A DNA stretch of 64,000 nucleotides from an uncultured Aquimarina sp. (GTDB lineage Bacteria; Bacteroidota; Bacteroidia; Flavobacteriales; Flavobacteriaceae): the NCBI GenBank assembly GCA_947498705.1, contig CANMLW010000004.1, forward strand, positions 124,001 through 188,000, given 5' to 3'. The translations under genes were made by a program, and so were the position numbers. Positions 40,007 through 49,293 of this stretch are shown here, one piece after another. The notes below the pieces were generated by a model. The model searched no databases. It was not told the origin of the DNA and saw only the letters and a list, made by a program, of their open reading frames with translations. Each line of letters opens with the position of its first letter. Position 1 is the stretch's first letter.

Positions 40007-40209
40007 ATAAAGATTTTGTTCTTTTCAAAAATCTAATATTTTTGGTAAAAAGCAAGTTAGATTATGCATTAACTTAACAAAATTTTGAAAATTTGAATAG
40101 CGTACCAAAATGCCAAAAAACGAGGTAAAAACGACCTTTAAAGCACATCATATATAAGTGTTAACCTTAATACAGTAAGTCTTTTAATTTTAAACTTTTA
40201 ATAACAAAA

Positions 40210-40255
40210 AGTTGTTTTATAATAATATTATTATGACTTTTGGAACTGGCTAATT
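40210..40255 (+). promoter_or_regulatory. Shared SusC promoter-like element, copy 3
   Basis: AGTTGTTTTAT, an AT block, TATGACTTTTGG, then TGGCTAATT, 17 nt before the susC 3 start. AGTTG to GCTAAT spacing is 39 nt. It shares TATGAC with copy 1 and AGTTGTTT with copy 2. The upstream 200 nt show nothing else. Confidence 0.55.
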
Positions 40256-40271
40256 CAAATAAATTTTAAAA

Positions 40272-43200
40272 ATGAGAACAAAGTTTAGTGAAATTCTAAC
40301 ACTTTTACTAGTGTTTGTCGTGCATTGTACTTTTGCACAAGAAAAATCAATCTCAGGTACCATAACAGACGATAAAGGGTTGCCATTACCAGGAGTAAAC
40401 ATCCTGATAAAAGACACTTCTACGGGTACTCAATCTGATTTTGATGGTAAATATTCTATCAATACTTCTACAGGATCAGTATTAACATTTAGTTATTTGG
40501 GATTTAAAACTAAAGAAGTTACTGTTGGTAGTAGTAATACAATTAACATTCAACTTGTTGCAGACGCATCGGAGCTAGAAGAGGTAGTTGTAACTGCACA
40601 AGGTATCAAAAGAGAGAAAAAAGCTTTAGGATACGCGGTAAGCACAATAAAATCTGATGATATTGAGAAAAAACCAGAAGCTGACATCGCAAGAATCTTA
40701 ACAGGTAAGATTGCTGGTGTAGAAGTAAATGTTGGAGGAGGGTTCTTAGGATCAGGAACTAATGTAATTATTCGTTCTAAAGGATCTATTACAGGTAACA
40801 ACCAACCATTGTATATTGTAGATGGCTCTCCTATTACAGGTGACAGGTCTTTCGATTTAGACCCTAATAACATTGAATCTACAAGTGTATTAAAAGGTTT
40901 AGCAGCATCTACCCTATATGGTGAAGATGGTAGAAATGGGGTAATTCTTATTACAACAAAAACCGGAGCTGCTGGTATAACTAACAAGAAGTTTGAAATT
41001 TCTGTATCTTCTACTACTTTATTCACACAAATTGCCAACCTTCCAGATTTCCAAAACGAATATGGACAAGGAGGTGATCAAACGATTAACACTACCTTTT
41101 TTGGTACGTGGGGAGCTCGATTTAACGGGCAAATAGTTGCCCACCCACTAGCGGGTGTTAGAGCAGCTGAATATGGTAATCAAACTGTAGAGTATAAAGC
41201 TGTACCAGATAACGTTTCAGATTTCTTTTCTGCCGGTATCGGGCAAATTACCTCGTTACAAGTTAACGGTAATTCTGGAGATACTAATTATGGTGTAAGT
41301 GTGGGACATACAAACCAGACTGGTTATGTTGCAGAAAACGTTTTGGACAGATTAAACTTAAACTTTGGAGGTAGTACCAAACTAACCAACAAGTTTTCTG
41401 TACAAACTTCTGCAGGATTTACGCAAACTAAGACAAAAAGACCAACAAGAAATCTTTTCACTTTACTTACTTGGATACCTCGTAACTTAGATATTCACAA
41501 CCTACCTTTTCAGGATCCTATTACAGGAGAAAGTATCTATTATCGAGCGACTGTCACCAATCCAAGATGGCAGTTAGCGAATACCAAATTTGCTACAGAA
41601 ACTAAAAGATTCTTTGGTAAGATTGCACTAGACTATGATTTTAGCGATTATATAGCATCAACATATAGATATAGTATTGATACTTACAATGAACGAACTC
41701 AAAATAGTATCAATAGAGGAGGAACCAATGCTCCATTAGGATTTCTTTCTACATTTAATGACGAAAATACCATCACAAACCATGATTTTATTTTCTACCT
41801 GAAAAACTTAAAATTGACCGAAAAGATTTCTTTTAATTCTACATTAGGAGCTAACTTTAGAAATATCAGAAAAAATGTTTTAGGTATTAACAGTACGGAT
41901 CAAGCTCTTTTTGGTGTATTAAATCACGACAATTTTAGAGCACATAACCCAATAAATGCCGATGAATTTGGTTTTAGCTCTTCTGAGCAAAACAGAATGG
42001 GTGTTTATGGTTCATTAGATTTTGATTATGATCAATTTATCTTCTTAACTTTATCAGGAAGAAATGATTGGGCTTCAACAACCGAAGCAGAAAACAGAAG
42101 TTTATTTTACCCTAGTGCATCCTTATCATTTATCCCTACAAGTGCTTTTCCTGGTATAAAAAGTGATGCTATAAATTATTTAAAATTAAGAGCGGGGTAT
42201 GGTTCTTCGGCAAGTTTCCCAAGACCTTATCTTACGCGTCCTTCTTTGGCAAGTAACAACAATGCTTTTATAAACCCATTCACGGGAGCTACTGTTGCTG
42301 CCAATGCGACCAACACATTTAGACCTAACCCAGATATCAAACCAGAGCTTTTAACAGAGATTGAAGTTGGTGTTGAAGGTAAATTTTTTAACAACAAAGT
42401 TTCATTAGATTTATCTGTATATCAAAGAATATCTAAAGATCAAATCTTGTTTACAGATTTACCAAACTCTACTGGTTTCTTACGCTCTGTAGTAAATGCT
42501 GGTCGTATTGATACAGAAGGGATTGAAGCTGGATTAAATGTTACGGCATACAGAAACGATGATTTTGAGTGGAATATTAACACCAACTTTACGGCTTATG
42601 AAAGTACCGTAATCGATTTGCCAGAAGACAATTTGAATATTGCATTTGGTAGAAACTTTGCTGTAGAAGGTGAGCCACTTGGTGTTTTTAGAGGAACGTA
42701 TCCATTAAGAGATAGTAATGGAAATCTACTAATCAATCCTGCTAATGGTAAAATCATAGCTAACAATGATGCTGGTAAGGAAAATAAAATTATTGGAGAC
42801 CCTAACGAGGACTGGAGAGCTACTGCGATTAACACCATTAGCTACAAAGGATTAACTTTATCGGCACAATTAGAATATATACATGGTGGAGATATCTGGT
42901 CGGACACTGCAACTAACCTATTAAGACGTGGTGTTACAACAGACACTCAAGATAGAGAAGGCACTTTTGTAATTCCAGGAATTTATGCAAACCCCGCTGA
43001 TGGCACCATCCTTACGGATACAAACGGCAATACAATTCCTAATACTATTCAATTAGCAGCAAACGATCTTTATTTCCTTAACTTACAAGATGTTGATGAA
43101 AATATTGTATACGATGCTTCTGTGATTCGTTTAAGGGACGTGTCTTTATCTTACACATTTACCAAAGAACAACTAGAACAAACTCCTTTCGGAAGTGTTG

Positions 43201-43370
43201 TATTTACATTATCCGGAAATAATCTATGGTATGAAACTCCAAACATTCCAAAGGGACTTAACTTAGATCCAGGAGTATTAGGATCGGGAGTAGGTAACGG
43301 AAAGGGGATTGATTTCCAAAACGACCCTTCTTACAAACAATATTCTATTGGAGTTAAATTAACTTTTTAA
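40272..43370 (+). CDS. SusC/RagA-family TonB-linked outer-membrane transporter 3
   Basis: 1032-residue SusC. The signal peptide ends CTFAQ. The regulatory-like domain (GLPLPGVNILIKDTSTGTQS, DFDGKYSINTSTGS) is strikingly close to that of transporter 1, as is ASELEEVVVTAQGIKREK. The plug has VIIRSKGSITGNNQPLYIVD and STLYGEDGRNGVILITTKTG. The barrel ends YKQYSIGVKLTF with terminal Phe. The SusD partner begins on the very next base after the stop (TAAATG), so translation is likely coupled. Transporters 1 and 3 look like closer relatives of each other than of transporter 2. Confidence 0.93.
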   Translation: MRTKFSEILTLLLVFVVHCTFAQEKSISGTITDDKGLPLPGVNILIKDTSTGTQSDFDGKYSINTSTGSVLTFSYLGFKTKEVTVGSSNTINIQLVADASELEEVVVTAQGIKREKKALGYAVSTIKSDDIEKKPEADIARILTGKIAGVEVNVGGGFLGSGTNVIIRSKGSITGNNQPLYIVDGSPITGDRSFDLDPNNIESTSVLKGLAASTLYGEDGRNGVILITTKTGAAGITNKKFEISVSSTTLFTQIANLPDFQNEYGQGGDQTINTTFFGTWGARFNGQIVAHPLAGVRAAEYGNQTVEYKAVPDNVSDFFSAGIGQITSLQVNGNSGDTNYGVSVGHTNQTGYVAENVLDRLNLNFGGSTKLTNKFSVQTSAGFTQTKTKRPTRNLFTLLTWIPRNLDIHNLPFQDPITGESIYYRATVTNPRWQLANTKFATETKRFFGKIALDYDFSDYIASTYRYSIDTYNERTQNSINRGGTNAPLGFLSTFNDENTITNHDFIFYLKNLKLTEKISFNSTLGANFRNIRKNVLGINSTDQALFGVLNHDNFRAHNPINADEFGFSSSEQNRMGVYGSLDFDYDQFIFLTLSGRNDWASTTEAENRSLFYPSASLSFIPTSAFPGIKSDAINYLKLRAGYGSSASFPRPYLTRPSLASNNNAFINPFTGATVAANATNTFRPNPDIKPELLTEIEVGVEGKFFNNKVSLDLSVYQRISKDQILFTDLPNSTGFLRSVVNAGRIDTEGIEAGLNVTAYRNDDFEWNINTNFTAYESTVIDLPEDNLNIAFGRNFAVEGEPLGVFRGTYPLRDSNGNLLINPANGKIIANNDAGKENKIIGDPNEDWRATAINTISYKGLTLSAQLEYIHGGDIWSDTATNLLRRGVTTDTQDREGTFVIPGIYANPADGTILTDTNGNTIPNTIQLAANDLYFLNLQDVDENIVYDASVIRLRDVSLSYTFTKEQLEQTPFGSVVFTLSGNNLWYETPNIPKGLNLDPGVLGSGVGNGKGIDFQNDPSYKQYSIGVKLTF

Positions 43371-45092
43371 ATGAAAAAGATGAAAACATATATATATAAA
43401 TTAATTGCTTTAACAGTAGTACTGCAATTAGCAATCTCTTGCGAAACTACTGAGTTAGATTTACAAGACGATCCTACCAGCTTAACAGAAGATCAAGCGA
43501 ATCCAAATTTTGTATTAAATTCGGTACTTTTTAATTTTGCACAACAACAAGGTACGTTAGCAGCATTTGCATCACCTATAATAAGACATACACACCAGTT
43601 TGGTACGTATGCAGCCAATGCAAACAATACTGCCATCAACACACCTTGGGCTCTTTCTTATCAGGTTAGATCTAACAGAGAGTTTTTAGAACAACTTTCT
43701 ACAGAAAGAGGGTTATCTCAACACGTTGCTATTGCCAAAATTGTAGAAGCTTATGCCTTTGTAAATTTAGTAGACTTTATTGGAACCGCTGTGTATTCTG
43801 AAGCTAATCAACCAGGAACATTTCCAAATCCGGAATTAGATAAAGGAGAAGACATTTACAATGAAATGTACAACTTACTAAACCAAGCATTGGTTGAATT
43901 GGAAACACCGAGTTCTGTACCTTTAGAGGACATATTTTTTGATGCAACCACTGAAGATGTTTCTAAATGGAAAAAACTGGCTAATACATTAAAAATAAGA
44001 ATGTATGTACAGACAAAATTGACTAATAATACTGCTGCCGTAACAGATATCAATGCAATTATTGCGTCTGGTGATTTTATCAGTTCACCTGCAGATGACT
44101 TTTTTGTACAATTTGGCACTCAGGCAACCAACCCAGATGTAAGACATCCTTCATTTCAAAACAATTATGTTACCAATGCAAATGAGTACATGAGTAACGG
44201 CCTTATGGATTTAATGCAAAGAAATATTACAGAACAAGATCCAAGGATGAAGTATTATTTCTATCGCCAAGTATTACACGATCCAGACAATCCATTAGTT
44301 GCAGACAACGATTGGTTACCATGTAATGGTGATAACAACTTTGATTTTTGCTATATCGAAGATGGATACTGGGGTAGAGATCATTGCGATAACGATGGTA
44401 TTCCTAATGACGGAGATCAACGAACCACTTATGGTGTTTATCCTGCTGGTGGCGCTATCGACAATGCCGGAACACGAAATGACGCAATCACCACATTTAC
44501 AGCAGAATACGTTGCAAATCCAGATCAAACCTTAGAAGAATTTCTATTAGAAAAATTAACGAATATTAACCCTAAAGGAAATGAAAGCACCAATAAAGGA
44601 GGTGCTGGTATTTCACCCATACTACTTTCTTCTTTTACTCATTTCTTATTAGCTGAAGCCGCACTACCAACTCCTGTTGGTTTAGGAACTACTGGAGATT
44701 CTAAAGCGTTAATGTTACAGGGAATACAAGATTCTTTTGACAGAGTTGGTACTGTTGCCGGACAAGCAGTAGACGCAGCACTTACGGCTAACTATATCAA
44801 TGCAATTTCTGCCGAATATGACATGGCAACTACCGATTCAGACAGATTAAAAATTATTATCAGAGAATTTTATGTAGCTTCTTTTGGTAACTCTATCGAA
44901 GCATACAATGCATACAGGCGTACTGGATTCCCTGATTTACAAGAACCTGTTATTAGTGGAGCTGGGGATTTCCCAAGAAGTTTCTTCTTGCCAAACTCAG
45001 AAATCGAAGCTAATAACAACCCTAATATCACTCAAAAGAGTTTAACAGATAGGGTATTTTGGGACACCAACCCTGCTGGTTTTATTAAATAA
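43371..45092 (+). CDS. SusD-like surface lipoprotein 3 (SusD-like_2 type)
   Basis: 573 residues; lipobox LAISC with Cys 24, followed by ETTELDLQDDP. The segment TEDQANPNFVLNSVLFNFAQ and the core KWKKLANTLKIRMYVQTKL are typical of the SusD-like_2 branch. An aspartate-rich, cysteine-containing stretch in the middle (CNGDNNFDFCYIEDGYWGRD followed by HCDNDGIPNDGDQ) has the look of a calcium-binding loop with three Cys, which is not a general SusD feature. It follows susC 3 with no intervening base, and a lipoprotein gene follows 15 nt later. Confidence 0.9.
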   Translation: MKKMKTYIYKLIALTVVLQLAISCETTELDLQDDPTSLTEDQANPNFVLNSVLFNFAQQQGTLAAFASPIIRHTHQFGTYAANANNTAINTPWALSYQVRSNREFLEQLSTERGLSQHVAIAKIVEAYAFVNLVDFIGTAVYSEANQPGTFPNPELDKGEDIYNEMYNLLNQALVELETPSSVPLEDIFFDATTEDVSKWKKLANTLKIRMYVQTKLTNNTAAVTDINAIIASGDFISSPADDFFVQFGTQATNPDVRHPSFQNNYVTNANEYMSNGLMDLMQRNITEQDPRMKYYFYRQVLHDPDNPLVADNDWLPCNGDNNFDFCYIEDGYWGRDHCDNDGIPNDGDQRTTYGVYPAGGAIDNAGTRNDAITTFTAEYVANPDQTLEEFLLEKLTNINPKGNESTNKGGAGISPILLSSFTHFLLAEAALPTPVGLGTTGDSKALMLQGIQDSFDRVGTVAGQAVDAALTANYINAISAEYDMATTDSDRLKIIIREFYVASFGNSIEAYNAYRRTGFPDLQEPVISGAGDFPRSFFLPNSEIEANNNPNITQKSLTDRVFWDTNPAGFIK

Positions 45093-45107
45093 AAAAATAG
45101 TAAGAAA

Positions 45108-46049
45108 ATGAAAAATATAATTTTAAAAATATTGATATTAAGCACTATTGGTGTTTTTATGTCATGTCAAGATGAGGATAAATTTAATAGCCCTGCTACT
45201 CACGAACTAACAAAAGGTGGATTTGTACGATTTGCAGAGGAAATACCAGTAATGGATTTTGATGTAAGTGAAACTTTAGATAATGCAATATTTACCACAA
45301 CTCTGGAAGACCCTACTGATAATGTAGCTTCGTATACATTAAATCTAGTTTCAAATATAGGAGGTGTTGAACGTGAATCTATGGAATATACTACAATCAC
45401 GTCATTTCCTGCAAACTTAACTATAACTCCAGATGATTTTGCAAGCTTTTATAATATTCCAATAAGTGATTTGGGAGTAGGTGATTTTTTCACATTTGAA
45501 GCTACGGTAACCACCAAAGATGGAAACACATATACATCTGAAAAACAAGATTTTGACAATGATTCTCTCGAGATTTCTGGAGGAAGAACCGAAGCCAACC
45601 TTATCGCAGAAGAAGCATATCGACAAGCTTTTACTTTTCTTATTTCTTATGCCTGTTCGATAGCAGAACCATTTACTGGCGAATATCTGATTGAGCAAAC
45701 CACTGCTGAACTAGACGGACCCGCATTAAGCTCGGGAACTGTTGTAGAAGTTACCGCACCAACACCGACTATTAGAGCATTTGAAACACTTAATTATCCC
45801 GCTTATATTAATGACTGTGGTGCTATTGCCACATTTAGGTTTTCATTAATTTGTGGAGAAGTAAAAATTCCTTCTCAAACCAGTAATTGTAATTGTAGTT
45901 CTGGAGCAGAATATTTTACAGCCCCAGATGTAAATGCTACCTACGACGAATTCGATGATTCTGAATTCTTTATTACATTTACTGAGAATAAATTAGGAGA
46001 TTGCGGTGGTACACCCGGTCAAACAACTTATAAATTTACTAAGCAATAA
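45108..46049 (+). CDS. Cysteine-containing surface lipoprotein of SusCD locus 3
   Basis: 313 residues with lipobox VFMSC at Cys 20 and acidic QDEDKF after it. The N-terminal part is beta-rich (YTLNLVSNIGGVERESMEYT). From about residue 125 the protein aligns by eye with the lipoprotein at 49294-50271: FxFExxVTTxDG, then GEYLIEQ against GDYYMEQ, TVVEVTA against TVVELTA, AFETLNYP against TFETFSFP, a Cys in LICG against LECD, SNCNCSSG against GKCGCGDEG, and TYKFTK against TYRFTK. Several Cys are conserved, so disulfides are likely. It is probably an accessory protein of the transporter; the function is unknown. Confidence 0.75.
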   Translation: MKNIILKILILSTIGVFMSCQDEDKFNSPATHELTKGGFVRFAEEIPVMDFDVSETLDNAIFTTTLEDPTDNVASYTLNLVSNIGGVERESMEYTTITSFPANLTITPDDFASFYNIPISDLGVGDFFTFEATVTTKDGNTYTSEKQDFDNDSLEISGGRTEANLIAEEAYRQAFTFLISYACSIAEPFTGEYLIEQTTAELDGPALSSGTVVEVTAPTPTIRAFETLNYPAYINDCGAIATFRFSLICGEVKIPSQTSNCNCSSGAEYFTAPDVNATYDEFDDSEFFITFTENKLGDCGGTPGQTTYKFTKQ

Positions 46050-46074
46050 ACATTTCTTTTATTGTCTATATTAT

Positions 46075-46110
46075 AACCATCCCAATGAATATTCATTGGG
46101 ATGGTTTTTT
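46075..46110 (+). terminator. Terminator of SusCD locus 3
   Basis: AACCATCCCAATGAAT and its exact complement form a continuous 32-nt palindrome (46075-46106) followed by four more T. It lies 26 nt past the stop of the third gene. Confidence 0.85.
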
Positions 46111-46115
46111 ATATC

Positions 46116-46123
46116 TATATTTG
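46116..46123 (+). promoter_or_regulatory. Candidate -7 box for the rRNA methyltransferase gene
   Basis: TATATTTG matches TAnnTTTG. A TTG lies 17 nt upstream inside the terminator stem, so the promoter would overlap the terminator. The 5' leader would be about 90 nt. Confidence 0.35.
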
Positions 46124-46217
46124 CCAATTAATAAATAAAAACTATTGATTTTTGGTTTGTTTAAAAATTAGAATTAAGCGCCATCCATCACCTAATAAAA
46201 GTGTAAAAATTAACTAG

Positions 46218-46952
46218 ATGAAAAACGATTCTCTAATTTTTGGAATTCGAGCGATAGTAGAAGCTATTAATTCTGGCAAAACTGTAGATAAACTTTTTAT
46301 ACAAAAAGGGTTACAAGGTGAACTCGCGAGAGAGTTAATGCAACTTGTAAAAAGACAAAATATCACATATACATATGTTCCTATAGAAAAACTAAATCGA
46401 CTTACTAGAAACAATCATCAAGGTGTTGTCGCACACATCTCTCCTATCGAATTTTATGAATTTGAAAATCTGGTATTACAAGTTATAGAATCAGGGAAAA
46501 CCCCGCTATTCCTGGTATTGGATCAATTATCAGATGTTCGTAATTTTGGTGGGATCATTCGTACAGCAGAATGTACCGGTGTAGACGGGATCATCATTCA
46601 AAAAAAAGGAGGAGCTCCTGTAAACGGGGATACTATAAAAACATCTGCAGGAGCAGTGTTTAAAATTCCTATTTGCAAAGTTGATCATATTAAGGATGCT
46701 ATATTTTATTTTCAAGGATCGGGCATCCAAACAATAGCCGCATCTGAAAAAGCAACGAATACCATTTATGATACTGATTTAACCATCCCAACCGCTATTA
46801 TAATGGGTAGTGAAGGTAAAGGAATATCTTCTTCTGTACTGAAATTGGTAGATCACAAGGCCAAGTTACCTATGCATGGTACTATTGCTTCATTAAATGT
46901 ATCTGTTGCCTGTGGTGTCTTCTTATATGAAGCTATTCGTCAAAAATTATAA
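46218..46952 (+). CDS. rlmB: 23S rRNA (guanosine-2'-O-)-methyltransferase, TrmH/SpoU family
   Basis: SPOUT-fold methyltransferase that 2'-O-methylates a guanosine in 23S rRNA domain V with S-adenosylmethionine. The N-terminal substrate-binding domain (IFGIRAIVEAINSGKTVDKL) precedes the SpoU domain. The three motifs are DQLSDVRNFGGIIRTAE with the catalytic Asn-Gly-Arg set, IMGSEGKGIS, and LPMHGTIASLNVSVACGVFL followed by YE. It has 244 residues. The family also includes tRNA methylases; the N-terminal domain and length favour RlmB. It converges with the rhomboid gene, their stops 3 nt apart. Confidence 0.88.
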   Translation: MKNDSLIFGIRAIVEAINSGKTVDKLFIQKGLQGELARELMQLVKRQNITYTYVPIEKLNRLTRNNHQGVVAHISPIEFYEFENLVLQVIESGKTPLFLVLDQLSDVRNFGGIIRTAECTGVDGIIIQKKGGAPVNGDTIKTSAGAVFKIPICKVDHIKDAIFYFQGSGIQTIAASEKATNTIYDTDLTIPTAIIMGSEGKGISSSVLKLVDHKAKLPMHGTIASLNVSVACGVFLYEAIRQKL

Positions 46953-46955
46953 TCC

Positions 46956-47723
46956 TTATTTATTTTGATCATCGGGAGGAGGCAAAGGTGAATTTCTTAG
47001 GTTTTCCTTGTATTCATACACAATTTTAATGGGTACTTCTTCATTTTCTTCAGGTGGCAAATGCTCTATAAAATTACCATCTGCATCAAAATGTTTTAAA
47101 AACTCATCACTCTCATCATCATAGTCTTCTGACTCCCATACAAACCGATTTGGTTTTGCTATTCCCTTTTTAATAAAGAATGCTAACCCCGTACCAGTCA
47201 CAAGTCCAGATAAATGCCCTTCCCACGAAATTTTTGGGTCAATTGGCAAAACATACATCACAAGACTGCCATAAATAAAAACAACCACAAATGACAAAGC
47301 TACCAACCTAAGGTGTTTTGCGAGAATTCCTTTAAAGAACAAAAAACCAAAAAGCATATAAATTACTCCGCTTGCCCCTATATGATTAGCTGATCTACCC
47401 AATAACCATGTAAATAAACCTGTGAAAAATACTCCAACTATCATTACTTTCCACGAGTTTTTCTGGTAAAAAAAGAATAACGCAGCCGATAAAATCAACA
47501 ATGGTAACGTATTATGCCACAAATGTGTTATATCACTATGAATAAAAGGAGAGAACAAAATCCCTCTGAGTCCTTTTATAGTTCTTGGATACACCCCTAA
47601 GTAATTAAAATCAAATCCAAAACGAATCTCAAACCAAAAGACGATCCAAATAGCCAATACAAAAAGTAATGGATATCCTATGACTCCTGTATAAAAATTG
47701 AACTGTGTATTTTCTTCATTCAT
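46956..47723 (-). CDS. Rhomboid-family intramembrane serine protease
   Basis: 255 residues from ATG 47723 (MNEENTQFNFYTGVIGYP). The frame opens 12 codons earlier, but that start gives an unlikely N-terminus. Six hydrophobic segments are visible. FSPFIHSDITHLWHNTLPLL carries the conserved His and Asn of helix 2; NHIGASGVIYMLFG has the catalytic Ser in GxSG; WEGHLSGLVTGTG carries the catalytic His. It cleaves membrane proteins within the bilayer; the substrate is unknown. The C-terminal soluble tail is acidic and proline-rich (HLPPEENEEVP, SPLPPPDDQNK). Confidence 0.9.
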   Translation of the reverse strand: MNEENTQFNFYTGVIGYPLLFVLAIWIVFWFEIRFGFDFNYLGVYPRTIKGLRGILFSPFIHSDITHLWHNTLPLLILSAALFFFYQKNSWKVMIVGVFFTGLFTWLLGRSANHIGASGVIYMLFGFLFFKGILAKHLRLVALSFVVVFIYGSLVMYVLPIDPKISWEGHLSGLVTGTGLAFFIKKGIAKPNRFVWESEDYDDESDEFLKHFDADGNFIEHLPPEENEEVPIKIVYEYKENLRNSPLPPPDDQNK

Positions 47724-47850
47724 AACACATAAAGTATCAAAAAAAATTCCAAAACCCATAATCCGGTTAAAATGGCAGGTTTATAGTCTGCACAAATTAA
47801 ACATCATTACATCTTATTTATATATTTTACGGTGATATGCTCAAGGTTTG

Positions 47851-47858
47851 TAACTTTG
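47851..47858 (+). promoter_or_regulatory. Candidate -7 box abutting the rarA start
   Basis: TAACTTTG matches TAnnTTTG and lies only 4 nt before the rarA ATG. A start site the usual distance downstream would fall at or just at the ATG, predicting a leaderless mRNA. No clear TTTG is present at -33. Confidence 0.4.
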
Positions 47859-47862
47859 TAGT

Positions 47863-49146
47863 ATGAATACAAACAAACCCTTAGCAGAACGTATACGTCC
47901 CAAATCTCTCGAAAAATATCTAAGTCAGGATCACTTGATTGGAGACAACGGATCGCTAACCTATCAAATTAAAAACGGGATTATCCCTTCTTTAATACTT
48001 TGGGGTCCTCCTGGAGTAGGAAAAACTACACTAGCCAATATAATCGCTAATGAATCCGAACGACCTTTCTATACATTAAGTGCAATAAACAGTGGAGTTA
48101 AAGAAGTCAGAGAGGTCATCGATAAAGCAAAACAAAGCGGAGGTTTATTTACTGCCAAAAATCCTATTTTATTTATTGATGAGATTCATCGTTTTAGCAA
48201 ATCTCAACAAGATTCTTTATTAGGCGCTGTTGAACAAGGATGGGTAACTTTGATTGGTGCAACTACAGAAAATCCAAGTTTCGAAGTAATTCCTGCACTT
48301 TTATCACGATGCCAGGTATACACATTAAAAGCCTTTGGAAAAACCGAATTAGAGCAGTTATTACATCGCGCAATGCAGGAGGATGAATACCTTAAGTCCA
48401 AAACAATTACTCTAAAAGAAACTGAAACCTTGTTAAAATTAAGCGGTGGTGATGCCCGTAAACTTTTAAACATTTTTGAATTAATCATTACTGGTCAAAA
48501 CGAAGAGCATATCGTCATTACAAATGATCTTGTTTCAAAACTTGTACAACAAAACACTGTACGATATGACAAAACTGGTGAACAACATTATGATATCATA
48601 TCTGCATTCATCAAATCGATAAGAGGGAGCGATCCTAACGCAGCCGTTTATTGGTTAGCCCGCATGATTGAAGGAGGTGAAGATCTTAAATTTATTGCCA
48701 GAAGGTTGATCATATTAGCCTCTGAAGATATTGGCAATGCCAACCCTACCGCCCTTATACTTGCTAACAATACATTTCAGGCCGTTACAACGATTGGATA
48801 CCCCGAAGCTAGAATCATTCTAAGTCAATGTGCCGTCTATCTTGCTTCTTCTGCAAAAAGCAATGCTTCTTATATGGCCATAAACAAAGCTCAGCAACTT
48901 GTAAAACAAACAGGAGATCTATCTGTACCATTAGCGATCCGAAATGCTCCTACCAAACTAATGAAAGATTTGGGATATGGAGAAGATTACAAATATGCAC
49001 ACGATCACAAAAATAATTTTGTTGCCCAGGAATTTCTTCCTGAAGAGATTACGGGAACAACATTATACAATCCAGGTGACAATCAACGAGAACATTCATT
49101 AAGATCATTTCTCAAATCCAGATGGGGAGAGAAATATGGGTACTAA
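47863..49146 (+). CDS. rarA: Replication-associated recombination protein A (AAA+ ATPase)
   Basis: RarA/MgsA family, related to eukaryotic WRNIP1. It acts at stalled forks with SSB and the clamp-loader fold. [20 protein letters not shown] is the family opening. Walker A is GPPGVGKT at residues 48-55; Walker B is [19 protein letters not shown]; sensor 1 is [19 protein letters not shown]. The C-terminal tetramerisation half has [20 protein letters not shown] and [11 protein letters not shown]. It is full length at 427 residues. Transcribed alone, possibly leaderless. Confidence 0.95.
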   Translation: MNTNKPLAERIRPKSLEKYLSQDHLIGDNGSLTYQIKNGIIPSLILWGPPGVGKTTLANIIANESERPFYTLSAINSGVKEVREVIDKAKQSGGLFTAKNPILFIDEIHRFSKSQQDSLLGAVEQGWVTLIGATTENPSFEVIPALLSRCQVYTLKAFGKTELEQLLHRAMQEDEYLKSKTITLKETETLLKLSGGDARKLLNIFELIITGQNEEHIVITNDLVSKLVQQNTVRYDKTGEQHYDIISAFIKSIRGSDPNAAVYWLARMIEGGEDLKFIARRLIILASEDIGNANPTALILANNTFQAVTTIGYPEARIILSQCAVYLASSAKSNASYMAINKAQQLVKQTGDLSVPLAIRNAPTKLMKDLGYGEDYKYAHDHKNNFVAQEFLPEEITGTTLYNPGDNQREHSLRSFLKSRWGEKYGY

Positions 49147-49223
49147 GATTTTAAATCTTTTGATCTTTTAATTATCATCTTGTCTAAATGAATTATATAT
49201 GCTTTTTATTATCGTATGGTGCA

Positions 49224-49263
49224 TAAAAAAAACAATCCAATGAAATAGCTTCACTGGATTGTT
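49224..49263 (-). terminator. Terminator of the lipoprotein gene at 49294
   Basis: Arms 49231-49244 and 49250-49263 (AACAATCCAnTGAA) pair with one mismatch around a 5-nt loop. On the minus strand the stem is followed by a run of T. It lies 30 nt past the minus-strand stop and also separates it from the convergent rarA. Confidence 0.7.
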
Positions 49264-49293
49264 TCTAGAATATTAAATCTTAAAATTTTATAT

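Noticed and set aside
40550..41038. 162-codon minus-strand frame within susC 3
   Set aside because: Antisense to the conserved plug domain of the transporter; no start context or family signal.
24096..43370. Three SusC genes as a recent tandem duplication or mobile array
   Set aside because: Only the N-terminal domains and the upstream element are alike; plugs, barrels and SusD partners differ too much, and there are no flanking repeats or transposase genes.
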